NCBI RefSeq assembly: GCF_001187865.1
Contig: NZ_LGIT01000009.1
Location: 992,001-1,056,000 of the forward strand
DNA: 64,000 nucleotides
Direction of reading: 5' to 3'
From: Klebsiella sp. RIT-PI-d
GTDB lineage: Bacteria > Pseudomonadota > Gammaproteobacteria > Enterobacterales > Enterobacteriaceae
Shown: in pieces, positions 27,658-37,020 of the stretch
Position numbering within the stretch: position 1 is the first letter of the stretch
Layout: each line of letters starts with the position of its first letter
Made by a program: the position numbers and the translations under genes
The notes under the pieces: model-generated
Told to the model about the DNA's origin: nothing
Databases searched by the model: none
What the model saw: the letters and a program-made list of their open reading frames with translations, nothing else

Positions 27658-28317
27658 ATGGTTAAAAAAGCGCTTCGCCTGTTATTTACCATGACCATTG
27701 TCTGGCCGGTAATCTGGCTCTGGCTGGGACTGCGGATAAAGCATCGTCATCTGATCCCTGAACACGGTCCGGCAATTGTGGTGGCGAATCACAACAGTCA
27801 TATGGACGTTTTTGCCCTGCTGTCGCTGTTTTCTTTACGCACCCAGCAACAAGTGCATCCGGTGGCCGCCGCCGATTATTTTTTACGTAATCGCTGGCTG
27901 GCGTGGTTCACCTTAAATATCCTTAACATTATTCCCGTCACCCGCAATGGTGAAGATTCCGATCCGCTTGCTGGCTGCGAACAGGCGCTGCGTCAGAACA
28001 AAATTTTGATCCTCTTCCCGGAAGGCTCCCGCGGTGAGCCGGGAGTACTGTCCCCGCTTAAATCCGGGATCTGGCATCTGCTTCAGCGGGTGCCGGAAAC
28101 GACAATCATTCCGGTATGGCTTGCGGGAACAGAAAAAGTCATGGCAAAGGGGAATCGTATTCCGCTGCCGCTCTTTATCGACGTATTCGTTGGGGAAGCA
28201 ATAACGCCCCATGCGGATAAAGCTATTTTTATGGACGCGTTATTGCAGGGATTACTGCACTTACAACCACATTCACAGGGATCAGAAGCGCATGACCATC
28301 AACAGCCGAACGCCTGA
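27658..28317 (+). CDS. PlsC-type 1-acylglycerol-3-phosphate acyltransferase
   Basis: 219 residues with an N-terminal membrane helix (about 7-25) and an acyltransferase domain. Motif I is NHNSHMD (NH-x4-D); motif III is FPEGSRGE; the LNIIPVTRNG segment fits motif II. Predicted to acylate lysophosphatidate to phosphatidate, the YnbB substrate. It starts four bases after ynbB and overlaps ynbC by 26 bp, which suggests translational coupling. K-12 has no gene here between ynbB and ynbC. Confidence 0.9.
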   Translation: MVKKALRLLFTMTIVWPVIWLWLGLRIKHRHLIPEHGPAIVVANHNSHMDVFALLSLFSLRTQQQVHPVAAADYFLRNRWLAWFTLNILNIIPVTRNGEDSDPLAGCEQALRQNKILILFPEGSRGEPGVLSPLKSGIWHLLQRVPETTIIPVWLAGTEKVMAKGNRIPLPLFIDVFVGEAITPHADKAIFMDALLQGLLHLQPHSQGSEAHDHQQPNA

Positions 28318-30052
28318 AGAAAAAACCTTTCTGACCAGCGATAACCAGGCGCTGTTTTATCGTCACTGGCCTGCCCAGGGCGACACGCCAGTGGGTAAAG
28401 TTATCGTTTTGTTTCATCGCGGGCATGAACACTCCGGGCGCTTACAGCATATTGTTGATGAGTTAATGATGCCGGATACCGCGTTCTACGCGTGGGATGC
28501 GCGGGGGCACGGGCGTACGGAAGGGGCACGTGGCTACAGCCCGTCGCTGGCGCGCTCGGTTCTGGATGTCGATGAGTTTGTGCGCTTTGCCGCCGCCGAC
28601 AGCCAGCTGACGCTGGGTGATGTCGTGGTGGTGGCACAAAGCGTCGGTGCGGTGCTGGCTGCCACGTGGGTCCATGATTACGCCCCGGTGCTTCGCGGTT
28701 TGATCCTCGCGTCACCGGCATTTAAGGTCAAACTGTATGTGCCGTTTGCCCGGCCAGGCTTACGCCTGATGCAGCGCGTACGCGGCCTGTTTTACGTTAA
28801 CTCTTACGTTAAAGGTAAATACCTGACGCACGATCCGGCCCGGGTTGAAAGCTTTAATCACGACCCGCTGATTACCCGTGCCATCGCTGTTAACATCCTG
28901 CTTGAGCTGTATCAAACCTCAGAGCGGATTGTCAGTGACGCGGCGGCTATTGTGGTCCCGACACAGATGCTGGTCTCCGGCGCAGATTTTGTGGTTCACC
29001 GCAAGCCGCAGCTGGAGTTTTACCAGCGCCTGCGCGGTCCGGGTAAAGAGTTGCACATCCTGCCGGGGTTTTATCACGATACGCTGGGTGAGCAGGACCG
29101 GCACCTGGCGTTTGACAAAATGCGCGCCTTTATTGAGCGCCTGTATGCCAGACCGCTGGCGACGTTTAATTATGCTGAGGAAGACACTCACAGCCCGGGG
29201 GCAGATCGCTGGCGTATTCTCAGCGGCGGCCCGGAACCGTACTCGGTTGATGATTTAGCCTATCGCGCACTGCGCTACGGCATGAAAGCGCTCGGTACTC
29301 AGTCCAGCGGCGTCAGACTGGGGTTTGAAACGGGTTTTGACTCGGGCAGTACCCTGGATTACGTCTACCGCAATCAGCCGCAGGGCAGCAGCGCACTGGG
29401 TCGAGTGATTGACAAAAACTATCTTAATAGCGTCGGCTGGCAGGGCATCCGTCAGCGCAAACAGCATCTTGATACGCTTATCCGCCAGGCGGTCAGTCGG
29501 CTGGTGGCCGACGGCAAGCCGGTCCATATCGTCGATATCGCCGCCGGGCATGGCCGCTATGTACTGGATGCATTAACGGGAAATACCGATGTTAATAGCA
29601 TTTTGCTGCGGGATTACAGCGAGCTGAATGTCACTAAAGGCCAGCAAATGATCGCCGAACGCGGGATGACAAACGTGGCCCGCTTTGAGCGCGGCGATGC
29701 CTTTAACCGTGACGAGCTGGCGGCGCTGGAGCCTGCGCCAACGTTAGGTATCGTCTCTGGCCTGTATGAATTGTTTCCTGAAAATGCGCTGGCCAGCGCA
29801 TCGCTTGCCGGACTGGCGGCGGCGATTGCTCCCGGCGGCCTGCTGATTTATACCGGACAACCGTGGCATCCACAGTTAAAAACCATCGCCTGGTCGCTAA
29901 CCAGTCATAAAGACGGTAAAGCATGGGTGATGCGGGTGCGTACCCAGGGCGAAATGGATGCCCTGGTGCAGGAAGCCGGCTTTGATAAATGCGCGCAGCT
30001 TATCGACCGCTGGGGAATATTCACCGTCTCGCTGGCTGTACGTCGGGGATGA
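28292..30052 (+). CDS. ynbC: Alpha/beta hydrolase-methyltransferase fusion YnbC
   Basis: 586 residues in two parts. Residues about 1-310 form an alpha/beta hydrolase of the monoacylglycerol lipase type; the nucleophile elbow is AQSVG (Ser117, with Ala for the usual first Gly), with Asp in SGADFVVH and His in GFYHDT. Residues about 370-586 form a class I SAM methyltransferase with motif I VDIAAGHGRY and a later GGLLIYTGQPWHP strand. No signal peptide, so cytoplasmic. ATG at 28292 lies inside the preceding gene. Substrates unknown; a lysophospholipase plus head-group methylation is a reasonable guess. Confidence 0.9.
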   Translation: MTINSRTPEEKTFLTSDNQALFYRHWPAQGDTPVGKVIVLFHRGHEHSGRLQHIVDELMMPDTAFYAWDARGHGRTEGARGYSPSLARSVLDVDEFVRFAAADSQLTLGDVVVVAQSVGAVLAATWVHDYAPVLRGLILASPAFKVKLYVPFARPGLRLMQRVRGLFYVNSYVKGKYLTHDPARVESFNHDPLITRAIAVNILLELYQTSERIVSDAAAIVVPTQMLVSGADFVVHRKPQLEFYQRLRGPGKELHILPGFYHDTLGEQDRHLAFDKMRAFIERLYARPLATFNYAEEDTHSPGADRWRILSGGPEPYSVDDLAYRALRYGMKALGTQSSGVRLGFETGFDSGSTLDYVYRNQPQGSSALGRVIDKNYLNSVGWQGIRQRKQHLDTLIRQAVSRLVADGKPVHIVDIAAGHGRYVLDALTGNTDVNSILLRDYSELNVTKGQQMIAERGMTNVARFERGDAFNRDELAALEPAPTLGIVSGLYELFPENALASASLAGLAAAIAPGGLLIYTGQPWHPQLKTIAWSLTSHKDGKAWVMRVRTQGEMDALVQEAGFDKCAQLIDRWGIFTVSLAVRRG

Positions 30053-31326
30053 TTGCCGCGCAGCGCAAGATCCTGCTGCAGGGGATGGGATGGCTGCTTC
30101 TGCTGGGGCCATTTTTCTTTCTGACATACGGGCAGGTTAACCTGTATACCGCAGGCCGTAGCGATGTCGGCAGTCTGGTGTTTGACTGGGAGCACGCTAT
30201 TCCCTTTATCCCCCTCAGTATTATTCCTTACTGGAGTCTGGATCTGCTGTATGGCCTGTCGCTTCTGTGCTGCCGCTCGCTGAGTGAACAACGCCGACTG
30301 GCGTGTCGGCTGATACTGGCCTCACTGCTGGCGTGCCTCGGTTTTCTTCTGTATCCGCTGCGCTTTACCTTCACGCGTCCACAGGTTGAGGGCGCGGCAG
30401 GCTGGCTATTCAGTCAGCTTGAGCAGTTCGATCTGCCCTTTAATCAGTCGCCTTCGCTGCACATTATTCTCTGCTGGATCATCGGCTGGCATTTTTATCA
30501 ACGCTTATCCGGTATCTGGCAAAAACTAGCGGCGGCATGGTTTTTACTTATCGCCGTTACGGTCGTTACCACCTGGCAGCATCATGTCATTGATGTCATC
30601 ACCGGACTGGCAACCGGCATGCTGATTAGCTGGCTGATCCCCGACCAGGGGAGATGGCGCATACGTCGTCCGGATGCCGGACGACGTAAACTGGCGCTGC
30701 GTTATTTTGCCGGTGCGCTAGTGATGATGACGACTCCGTGGTTGAGCTGGCCGGCGATTTCTCTGTTGATAGTGACGCTGGGGTATATGGCTTTTGGCGC
30801 GCCGGCCATGCAGAAAGATGCGCAGGGCCGCATTGCCCCTGCGGCGTGGTGGTTGCTCCTGCCGTGGCGTATAGCCACACATCTGTCGGCACGTTGGTTT
30901 ACCCGTACTGTACCCGCCGTGACGCCGGTTATCGACGGCGTTTTCATCGGCAGTTATCCGCGCCGTCCCGTCGCGCAGTATGCAGTACTCGATCTTACCT
31001 GTGAGTTTTCGCGCGCGGCAGCCAGCGCGCAACGCCATTATTACTGTGTGCCGATGCTGGATCTGGTGGTACCGGAAGATGAGCAGTTAACGTGCGCAGT
31101 TCATCACCTTGACCGTTTACGCGCCACGCACGGCACGGTGCTGGTGCATTGTGCCCTGGGATTGTCGCGCAGCGCGTTGGTGGTGGCTGCCTGGCTGTTA
31201 CAGACCGGCAGAGTACAAACGGTGGAGGAGGCGATTAGTCTAATCCGGGCCTGTCGCCCGCAAACGGTGATTAACCCAGTGCAGATGGAGGGGCTGAAAC
31301 AATGGCGGCTGAAAGTGACAACGTAA
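30049..31326 (+). CDS. ynbD: PAP2 and dual-specificity phosphatase fusion YnbD
   Basis: 425 residues. The N-terminal half is a membrane PAP2 domain with about six helices, with the motif SPSLH and a later HHVIDVITG. The C-terminal third is a cysteine phosphatase of the dual-specificity type; the P-loop is HCALGLSRS (HC-x5-R-S). Start ATG overlaps the ynbC stop (ATGA). Predicted to dephosphorylate a lipid-phosphate made by YnbA, as PTPMT1, a phosphatase of the same fold, does for phosphatidylglycerophosphate. The linker DNA carries a perfect 11-bp inverted repeat (30663-30687). Confidence 0.9.
   Translation: MIAAQRKILLQGMGWLLLLGPFFFLTYGQVNLYTAGRSDVGSLVFDWEHAIPFIPLSIIPYWSLDLLYGLSLLCCRSLSEQRRLACRLILASLLACLGFLLYPLRFTFTRPQVEGAAGWLFSQLEQFDLPFNQSPSLHIILCWIIGWHFYQRLSGIWQKLAAAWFLLIAVTVVTTWQHHVIDVITGLATGMLISWLIPDQGRWRIRRPDAGRRKLALRYFAGALVMMTTPWLSWPAISLLIVTLGYMAFGAPAMQKDAQGRIAPAAWWLLLPWRIATHLSARWFTRTVPAVTPVIDGVFIGSYPRRPVAQYAVLDLTCEFSRAAASAQRHYYCVPMLDLVVPEDEQLTCAVHHLDRLRATHGTVLVHCALGLSRSALVVAAWLLQTGRVQTVEEAISLIRACRPQTVINPVQMEGLKQWRLKVTT
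30663..30687. repeat. Inverted repeat inside ynbD
   Basis: Arms ACGTCGTCCGG and CCGGACGACGT around ATG, perfectly paired. It lies in codons between the PAP2 and phosphatase domains. It resembles a REP core but sits in coding sequence. Confidence 0.7.
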
Positions 31327-31697
31327 CAAGAAGAGCGCTTTTGTGCTGCTCGCTGGCCAGCTGGAAATTTTTTCTTCCCCTGGCAGCGCTGCCGGTGTTG
31401 TGGGCGCTTATCGTTTTGCCTCACTGCTGGCTACAAATTTTACTGGTGATCAACGGCGGCTATTGTGCATTTGGCTGCTGGAGACTGTGGCTGGACGAAC
31501 GCTATTTTGCGCTGATTCATGAACAGCATAATGCGGTGGCGGGAGAAGCGCTGGCCTTTATCTGGCAGCGAGAGCGATTAGGCCGTTTAACGCCCGAGGA
31601 AAGAGAAATTGGTGCCCGGCGGCAGCTACATCGTACCCTGAAGGCGACAATGCTGGCATGGGTGCTGTGGCTGATCGCGCTTGCGACCCTGTTCTGA
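31302..31697 (+). CDS. Unknown small inner-membrane protein
   Basis: 131 residues, not recognised. Two hydrophobic helices at about 22-60 and one at about 112-130 flank a charged cytoplasmic or periplasmic loop rich in Arg and Glu. It starts 25 bp inside ynbD and is likely translationally coupled to it. Absent from K-12. Its place in the ynb run suggests an accessory subunit. Confidence 0.75.
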   Translation: MAAESDNVTRRALLCCSLASWKFFLPLAALPVLWALIVLPHCWLQILLVINGGYCAFGCWRLWLDERYFALIHEQHNAVAGEALAFIWQRERLGRLTPEEREIGARRQLHRTLKATMLAWVLWLIALATLF

Positions 31698-31727
31698 CGG
31701 CCCGCACTTAATTAATAAGGAGATAAG

Positions 31728-32237
31728 GTGAGCGTTTTTTATAACGCAATGTTGCTTCTGCTGTTAAGCGGCCTGTCGTCCATGGTGCTGGCGGAGCGCG
31801 GAAGCCACAATGTCTGGCAGGCGGTGGATAGGTTGCGCAGTCAGGCAACAATGACGCCAGCAAGCGTGGGGCGCGATCTCAACACCTCCCTGACGCTGAA
31901 CACCAGAAACGACTATTTTTTATTTTATCAGGGCAGCGGCCCGGCGACGGGCGACACGGTACGGATGGGTAACATTGATTTGCGGGTTCGCGCTGCACCG
32001 CCGCATGACAGTTTTATGGTGCTTAACATCGAGGGTACAGGTTGCATCACGCTAAATGAGGTGAAACAGCATTATGGCGGATTGACGTTAAGCCAGGTGC
32101 CGCACGGGCATTCGCGGGAAGAAGAAACTGGATACCGCACAACCTCTAATCAATGGTCGCTGGCGTTTGGCTTTGCAGAGAAGCGTCCGGAGTGCCTGGC
32201 GAGTATCGTGTTTGAAACTGTGGACCGGCAGGAGTAA
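31728..32237 (+). CDS. Unknown periplasmic protein
   Basis: 169 residues from a GTG start with a strong AAGGAGAT site 5 bp upstream. A Sec signal peptide ends near MVLA/ERGSHN. The mature part has two cysteines (GTGCITL and RPECLAS) that could form a disulfide. No family recognised. Last gene of the run; a hairpin (32247-32267) follows. Confidence 0.75.
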   Translation: MSVFYNAMLLLLLSGLSSMVLAERGSHNVWQAVDRLRSQATMTPASVGRDLNTSLTLNTRNDYFLFYQGSGPATGDTVRMGNIDLRVRAAPPHDSFMVLNIEGTGCITLNEVKQHYGGLTLSQVPHGHSREEETGYRTTSNQWSLAFGFAEKRPECLASIVFETVDRQE

Positions 32238-32246
32238 GTCGGATCC

Positions 32247-32267
32247 GCCCTCCCGGTGCGGGAGGGC
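32247..32267. terminator. Hairpin between the ynb run and azoR
   Basis: GCCCTCCCG / CGGGAGGGC with a 3-nt loop, between convergent genes. No long T-tract on either strand. Confidence 0.6.
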
Positions 32268-32274
32268 TGAACAT

Positions 32275-32919
<645 letters not shown>

Positions 32920-33077
32920 TTATTGACACTTTATTCACAAATGCGCCGCAGTGATAGCGCAATATATCGAATCCTATATTCGATTTTTTTGAATAAGGCG
33001 GCTATACCGCCAGTGTGTTACGCTATAGCCAACATAAAAGTTTATTTTTCTATGGCATTTAATCGCCCGATAACACG

Positions 33078-36000
33078 ATGACAGAACAACAGAAATTGAC
33101 TCCTGCGCATCTGCATCAGCAGCTTGACGAGCTGATGCTGCGCGATAAACAGCGCTTCGCTAAACGTCTTCACGGTGTGAAGAAAGTTAAAAATCCTGAT
33201 GCTCAACAGGGGATCCTGACGACGCTTGCCGCAGAAATCGGGCAGGCAGCAGCGAAAGTTGCCCTGCGCGTTGCGGCTCGTCCGGCGATTACCTATCCGG
33301 AAAACCTGCCTGTTAGCCAGAAAAAACAGGCCATTCTGGAAGCAGTGCGCGATCACCAGGTGGTAATTGTTGCCGGGGAAACCGGTTCAGGCAAAACTAC
33401 CCAGTTACCTAAAATTTGTATGGAGCTGGGGCGCGGCATCAAAGGTCTGATCGGCCATACTCAGCCCCGCAGGCTGGCGGCACGCACCGTTGCTAACCGC
33501 ATTGCGGAGGAACTGCAAACCGAACCGGGCGGCTGCGTCGGGTACAAGGTGCGTTTCAGCGATCATGTGAGTGATAATACCATGGTCAAGCTGATGACCG
33601 ACGGTATTCTGCTGGCTGAAATACAGCAGGACAGGCTGCTGATGCAGTATGACACCATCATTATTGATGAAGCCCACGAACGCAGCCTGAATATCGACTT
33701 CTTGCTCGGCTACCTGCGCGAGCTGCTGCCGAGGCGTCCGGATTTAAAAATCATTATTACGTCGGCAACCATCGATCCCGAGCGTTTTTCCCGTCACTTC
33801 AATAATGCCCCGATTATTGAAGTGTCCGGGCGTACGTATCCGGTGGAAGTACGCTACCGCCCTATGGTTGAAGAGGCTGACGATAGTGAACGCGATCAGC
33901 TCCAGGCTATTTTCGATGCGGTTGACGAACTTGGACGCGAAAGTGCCGGTGATATTCTGATCTTTATGAGCGGTGAACGAGAAATCCGGGACACCGCCGA
34001 TGCGCTGAATAAGCTTAATCTGCGCCATACCGAAGTCCTGCCGCTGTATGCCCGCCTGTCGAACAGTGAGCAAAACCGTGTGTTTCAGTCGCACAGCGGA
34101 CGGCGTATTGTGCTGGCGACCAACGTGGCGGAAACCTCGCTGACCGTACCGGGCATCAAATACGTGATCGATCCGGGTACGGCGCGTATAAGCCGCTACA
34201 GTTTCCGCACCAAAGTTCAGCGCCTGCCGATAGAGCCGGTGTCACAGGCCTCGGCTAACCAGCGTAAAGGACGCTGTGGACGTGTGTCTGAGGGGATCTG
34301 CATCCGGCTCTATTCGGAGGACGATTTCCTGTCGCGCCCGGAATTTACCGACCCGGAAATCCTGCGGACCAACCTGGCATCGGTTATTTTGCAGATGACG
34401 GCGCTGGGCCTCGGCGATATTGCCGCATTCCCGTTTGTGGAAGCCCCTGACAAGCGCAATATTCAGGATGGCGTACGCCTGCTGGAAGAACTGAGCGCCA
34501 TCACCATGGATGCCGATCAGACGAGCTATAAACTGACGTCGATGGGCCGCCAGCTCTCGCAACTGCCGGTTGATCCCCGTCTGGCGCGCATGGTGCTGGA
34601 AGCGCAGAAACATGGCTGCGTGCGCGAAGCAATGATCATTACCTCCGCGCTGTCGATTCAGGACCCGCGTGAGCGCCCGATGGACAAACAGCAGGCCTCG
34701 GACGAGAAGCATCGTCGCTTCCATGACAAAGAGTCTGATTTTCAGGCGTTTGTCAATCTGTGGAACTACCTCGGCGAACAGCAAAAAGCGCTGTCGTCGA
34801 ATGCGTTCCGTCGCCAGTGCCGTACCGATTTCCTCAACTACCTGCGGGTGCGCGAGTGGCAGGATATTTATACCCAGCTTCGCCAGGTGGTAAAAGAACT
34901 GGGCATTCCGGTCAACAGCGAACCGGCTGAATACCGTGAAGTTCACATTGCATTACTGACCGGGCTACTGTCGCATATCGGCATGAAAGATGCCGATAAA
35001 CAAGAGTTTACCGGCGCGCGCAACGCCAGGTTCGCCATCTTCCCGGGGTCGGGTTTATTCAAGAAACCGCCGAAGTGGACAATGGTGGCCGAGCTGGTTG
35101 AAACCAGTCGTCTGTGGGGCCGTATCGCCGCCCGCATCGATCCGGAGTGGGTGGAGCCGGTCGCACAGCATCTGCTAAAACGGTCGTACAGTGAACCCCA
35201 TTGGGAGCGGGCCCAGGGGGCAGTAATGGCGACAGAAAAAGTCACCGTCTACGGCCTGCCGGTGGTAGCCGCCCGAAAAGTAAACTACAGCCAGATCGAT
35301 CCGGCGTTATGTCGCGAGCTGTTTATCCGTCACGCGCTGGTCGAAGGCGACTGGCAAACGCGTCACGCGTTTTTTCGCGAGAATCTGAAATTACGCAGCG
35401 AAGTCGAGGAGCTGGAGCATAAATCCCGCCGCCGCGACATTCTGGTGGACGACGAAACGCTGTTTGAATTTTACGACCAGCGTATTGGCGTTGATGTTAT
35501 CTCTGCCCGCCATTTTGATAGCTGGTGGAAGACGGTCAGCCGGGAAACGCCGGATCTGCTTAACTTTGAAAAAAGTATGCTGATCAAAGCCGGTGCAGAG
35601 TCAATCAGCAAGCTGGATTACCCGAACTTCTGGTATCAGGGCGCACTTAAGCTACGCCTGAGCTACCAGTTTGAGCCGGGGGCAGATGCCGACGGCGTTA
35701 CCGTGCATATTCCGCTGCCGCTGCTTAATCAGGTGGAAGAAGCGGGGTTTGAATGGCAAATTCCTGGTCTGCGCCGAGAGCTGGTTATTGCGCTTATCAA
35801 ATCCCTGCCCAAGCCGGTACGCCGCAACTTTGTCCCTGCACCTAATTATGCCGAGGCCTTTTTAGGCCGCGTGACGCCGCTGGAACTGCCGCTGCTGGAG
35901 GCACTCGAGCGCGAACTGCGACGGATGACCGGGAACACCATTGATCGCGAAGACTGGCACTGGGATCAGGTGCCCGATCACCTGAAGATTACCTGGCGCG

Positions 36001-36980
36001 TGGTGGATGATAAAAATAAAAAGCTGCTGGAAGGTCGCTCGCTGAATGCGCTGAAAGAGAGCCTAAAAGGGAAAGTCCAGGAAACGCTGTCTGCGGTGGC
36101 AGACGATGGTATTGAGCAAAGCGGGCTGCACATCTGGAGCTTCGGCACGCTGGCAGAAAGTTATGAGCAGAAACGTGGCAACTATAAAGTGAAAGCGTGG
36201 CCTGCGCTGGTGGATGAGCGCGACAGTGTTGCCATCAGGCTGTTTGATAACCCGCTGGAGCAGCAACAGGCGATGTGGCGCGGATTGCGACGCTTACTGC
36301 TGCTCAACATCCCGTCGCCGGTGAAATATCTGCATGAAAAGTTGCCCAACAAGGCCAAGCTGGGGCTGTATTTCAACCCGTACGGCAAAGTCCTCGATCT
36401 TATCGATGACTGCATTTCCTGCGGCGTTGATAAGCTGATCCATGAAGCCGGTGGCCCGGTGTGGACCGAAGCGGGTTTTGCCGCCCTGCATGAAAAGGTG
36501 CGGGCTGAACTGAACGACACGGTGGTGGAAATTGCCAGGCAGGTGGAACAGATCCTGACCGCGGTATTTACCATTAATAAACGGCTGAAAGGGCGGGTGG
36601 ATATGACCATGGCGCTTGGCCTGTCGGACATAAAGGCGCAGATGAACGGCCTGGTCTATCGCGGCTTTGTCACCGGCAACGGTTTCAACCGTCTGGGGGA
36701 CACGTTACGGTATTTGCAGGCGATTGAGAAACGGCTGGAAAAACTCGCGGTCGATCCGCATCGCGACCGGGCGCAAATGCTGAAAGTTGAACACGTTCAG
36801 CAGGCGTGGCAGCAGTGGTTAAATAAGCTGCCGCCTGCCCGCCGGGAAGATGACGATGTAAGAGAGATCCGCTGGATGATCGAAGAGTTGCGCGTTAGCT
36901 ACTTCGCCCAGCAGCTGGGCACGCCGTATCCGATTTCTGATAAGCGTATTTTACAGGCGATGGAGCAGATTAGCGCCTGA
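33078..36980 (+). CDS. hrpA: ATP-dependent RNA helicase HrpA
   Basis: 1300-residue DEAH-box helicase; in E. coli it rescues stalled colliding ribosomes and processes fimbrial mRNA. Motif I is GETGSGKTTQLPK, motif II DEAHERS, motif III SAT, and motif VI QRKGRCGR. After the helicase core come the HA2/OB-fold region and the long C-terminal DUF3418 domain that marks HrpA. The ribosome site before the ATG is weak. Confidence 0.97.
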   Translation: MTEQQKLTPAHLHQQLDELMLRDKQRFAKRLHGVKKVKNPDAQQGILTTLAAEIGQAAAKVALRVAARPAITYPENLPVSQKKQAILEAVRDHQVVIVAGETGSGKTTQLPKICMELGRGIKGLIGHTQPRRLAARTVANRIAEELQTEPGGCVGYKVRFSDHVSDNTMVKLMTDGILLAEIQQDRLLMQYDTIIIDEAHERSLNIDFLLGYLRELLPRRPDLKIIITSATIDPERFSRHFNNAPIIEVSGRTYPVEVRYRPMVEEADDSERDQLQAIFDAVDELGRESAGDILIFMSGEREIRDTADALNKLNLRHTEVLPLYARLSNSEQNRVFQSHSGRRIVLATNVAETSLTVPGIKYVIDPGTARISRYSFRTKVQRLPIEPVSQASANQRKGRCGRVSEGICIRLYSEDDFLSRPEFTDPEILRTNLASVILQMTALGLGDIAAFPFVEAPDKRNIQDGVRLLEELSAITMDADQTSYKLTSMGRQLSQLPVDPRLARMVLEAQKHGCVREAMIITSALSIQDPRERPMDKQQASDEKHRRFHDKESDFQAFVNLWNYLGEQQKALSSNAFRRQCRTDFLNYLRVREWQDIYTQLRQVVKELGIPVNSEPAEYREVHIALLTGLLSHIGMKDADKQEFTGARNARFAIFPGSGLFKKPPKWTMVAELVETSRLWGRIAARIDPEWVEPVAQHLLKRSYSEPHWERAQGAVMATEKVTVYGLPVVAARKVNYSQIDPALCRELFIRHALVEGDWQTRHAFFRENLKLRSEVEELEHKSRRRDILVDDETLFEFYDQRIGVDVISARHFDSWWKTVSRETPDLLNFEKSMLIKAGAESISKLDYPNFWYQGALKLRLSYQFEPGADADGVTVHIPLPLLNQVEEAGFEWQIPGLRRELVIALIKSLPKPVRRNFVPAPNYAEAFLGRVTPLELPLLEALERELRRMTGNTIDREDWHWDQVPDHLKITWRVVDDKNKKLLEGRSLNALKESLKGKVQETLSAVADDGIEQSGLHIWSFGTLAESYEQKRGNYKVKAWPALVDERDSVAIRLFDNPLEQQQAMWRGLRRLLLLNIPSPVKYLHEKLPNKAKLGLYFNPYGKVLDLIDDCISCGVDKLIHEAGGPVWTEAGFAALHEKVRAELNDTVVEIARQVEQILTAVFTINKRLKGRVDMTMALGLSDIKAQMNGLVYRGFVTGNGFNRLGDTLRYLQAIEKRLEKLAVDPHRDRAQMLKVEHVQQAWQQWLNKLPPARREDDDVREIRWMIEELRVSYFAQQLGTPYPISDKRILQAMEQISA

Positions 36981-36990
36981 GGCGATACTG

Positions 36991-37020
36991 TGATGCAGCC
37001 CGGTTTAGCGGGCTGCATCA
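36991..37020. terminator. Bidirectional terminator between hrpA and efflux operon
   Basis: Perfect 12-bp arms TGATGCAGCCCG / CGGGCTGCATCA with a 6-nt loop. The right arm includes the last codons and stop of the convergent outer-membrane factor gene. No T-tract. Confidence 0.65.

Noticed and set aside
34242-34946. 234-codon open frame antisense to hrpA
   Set aside because: Shadow of the helicase coding frame, with no homology.
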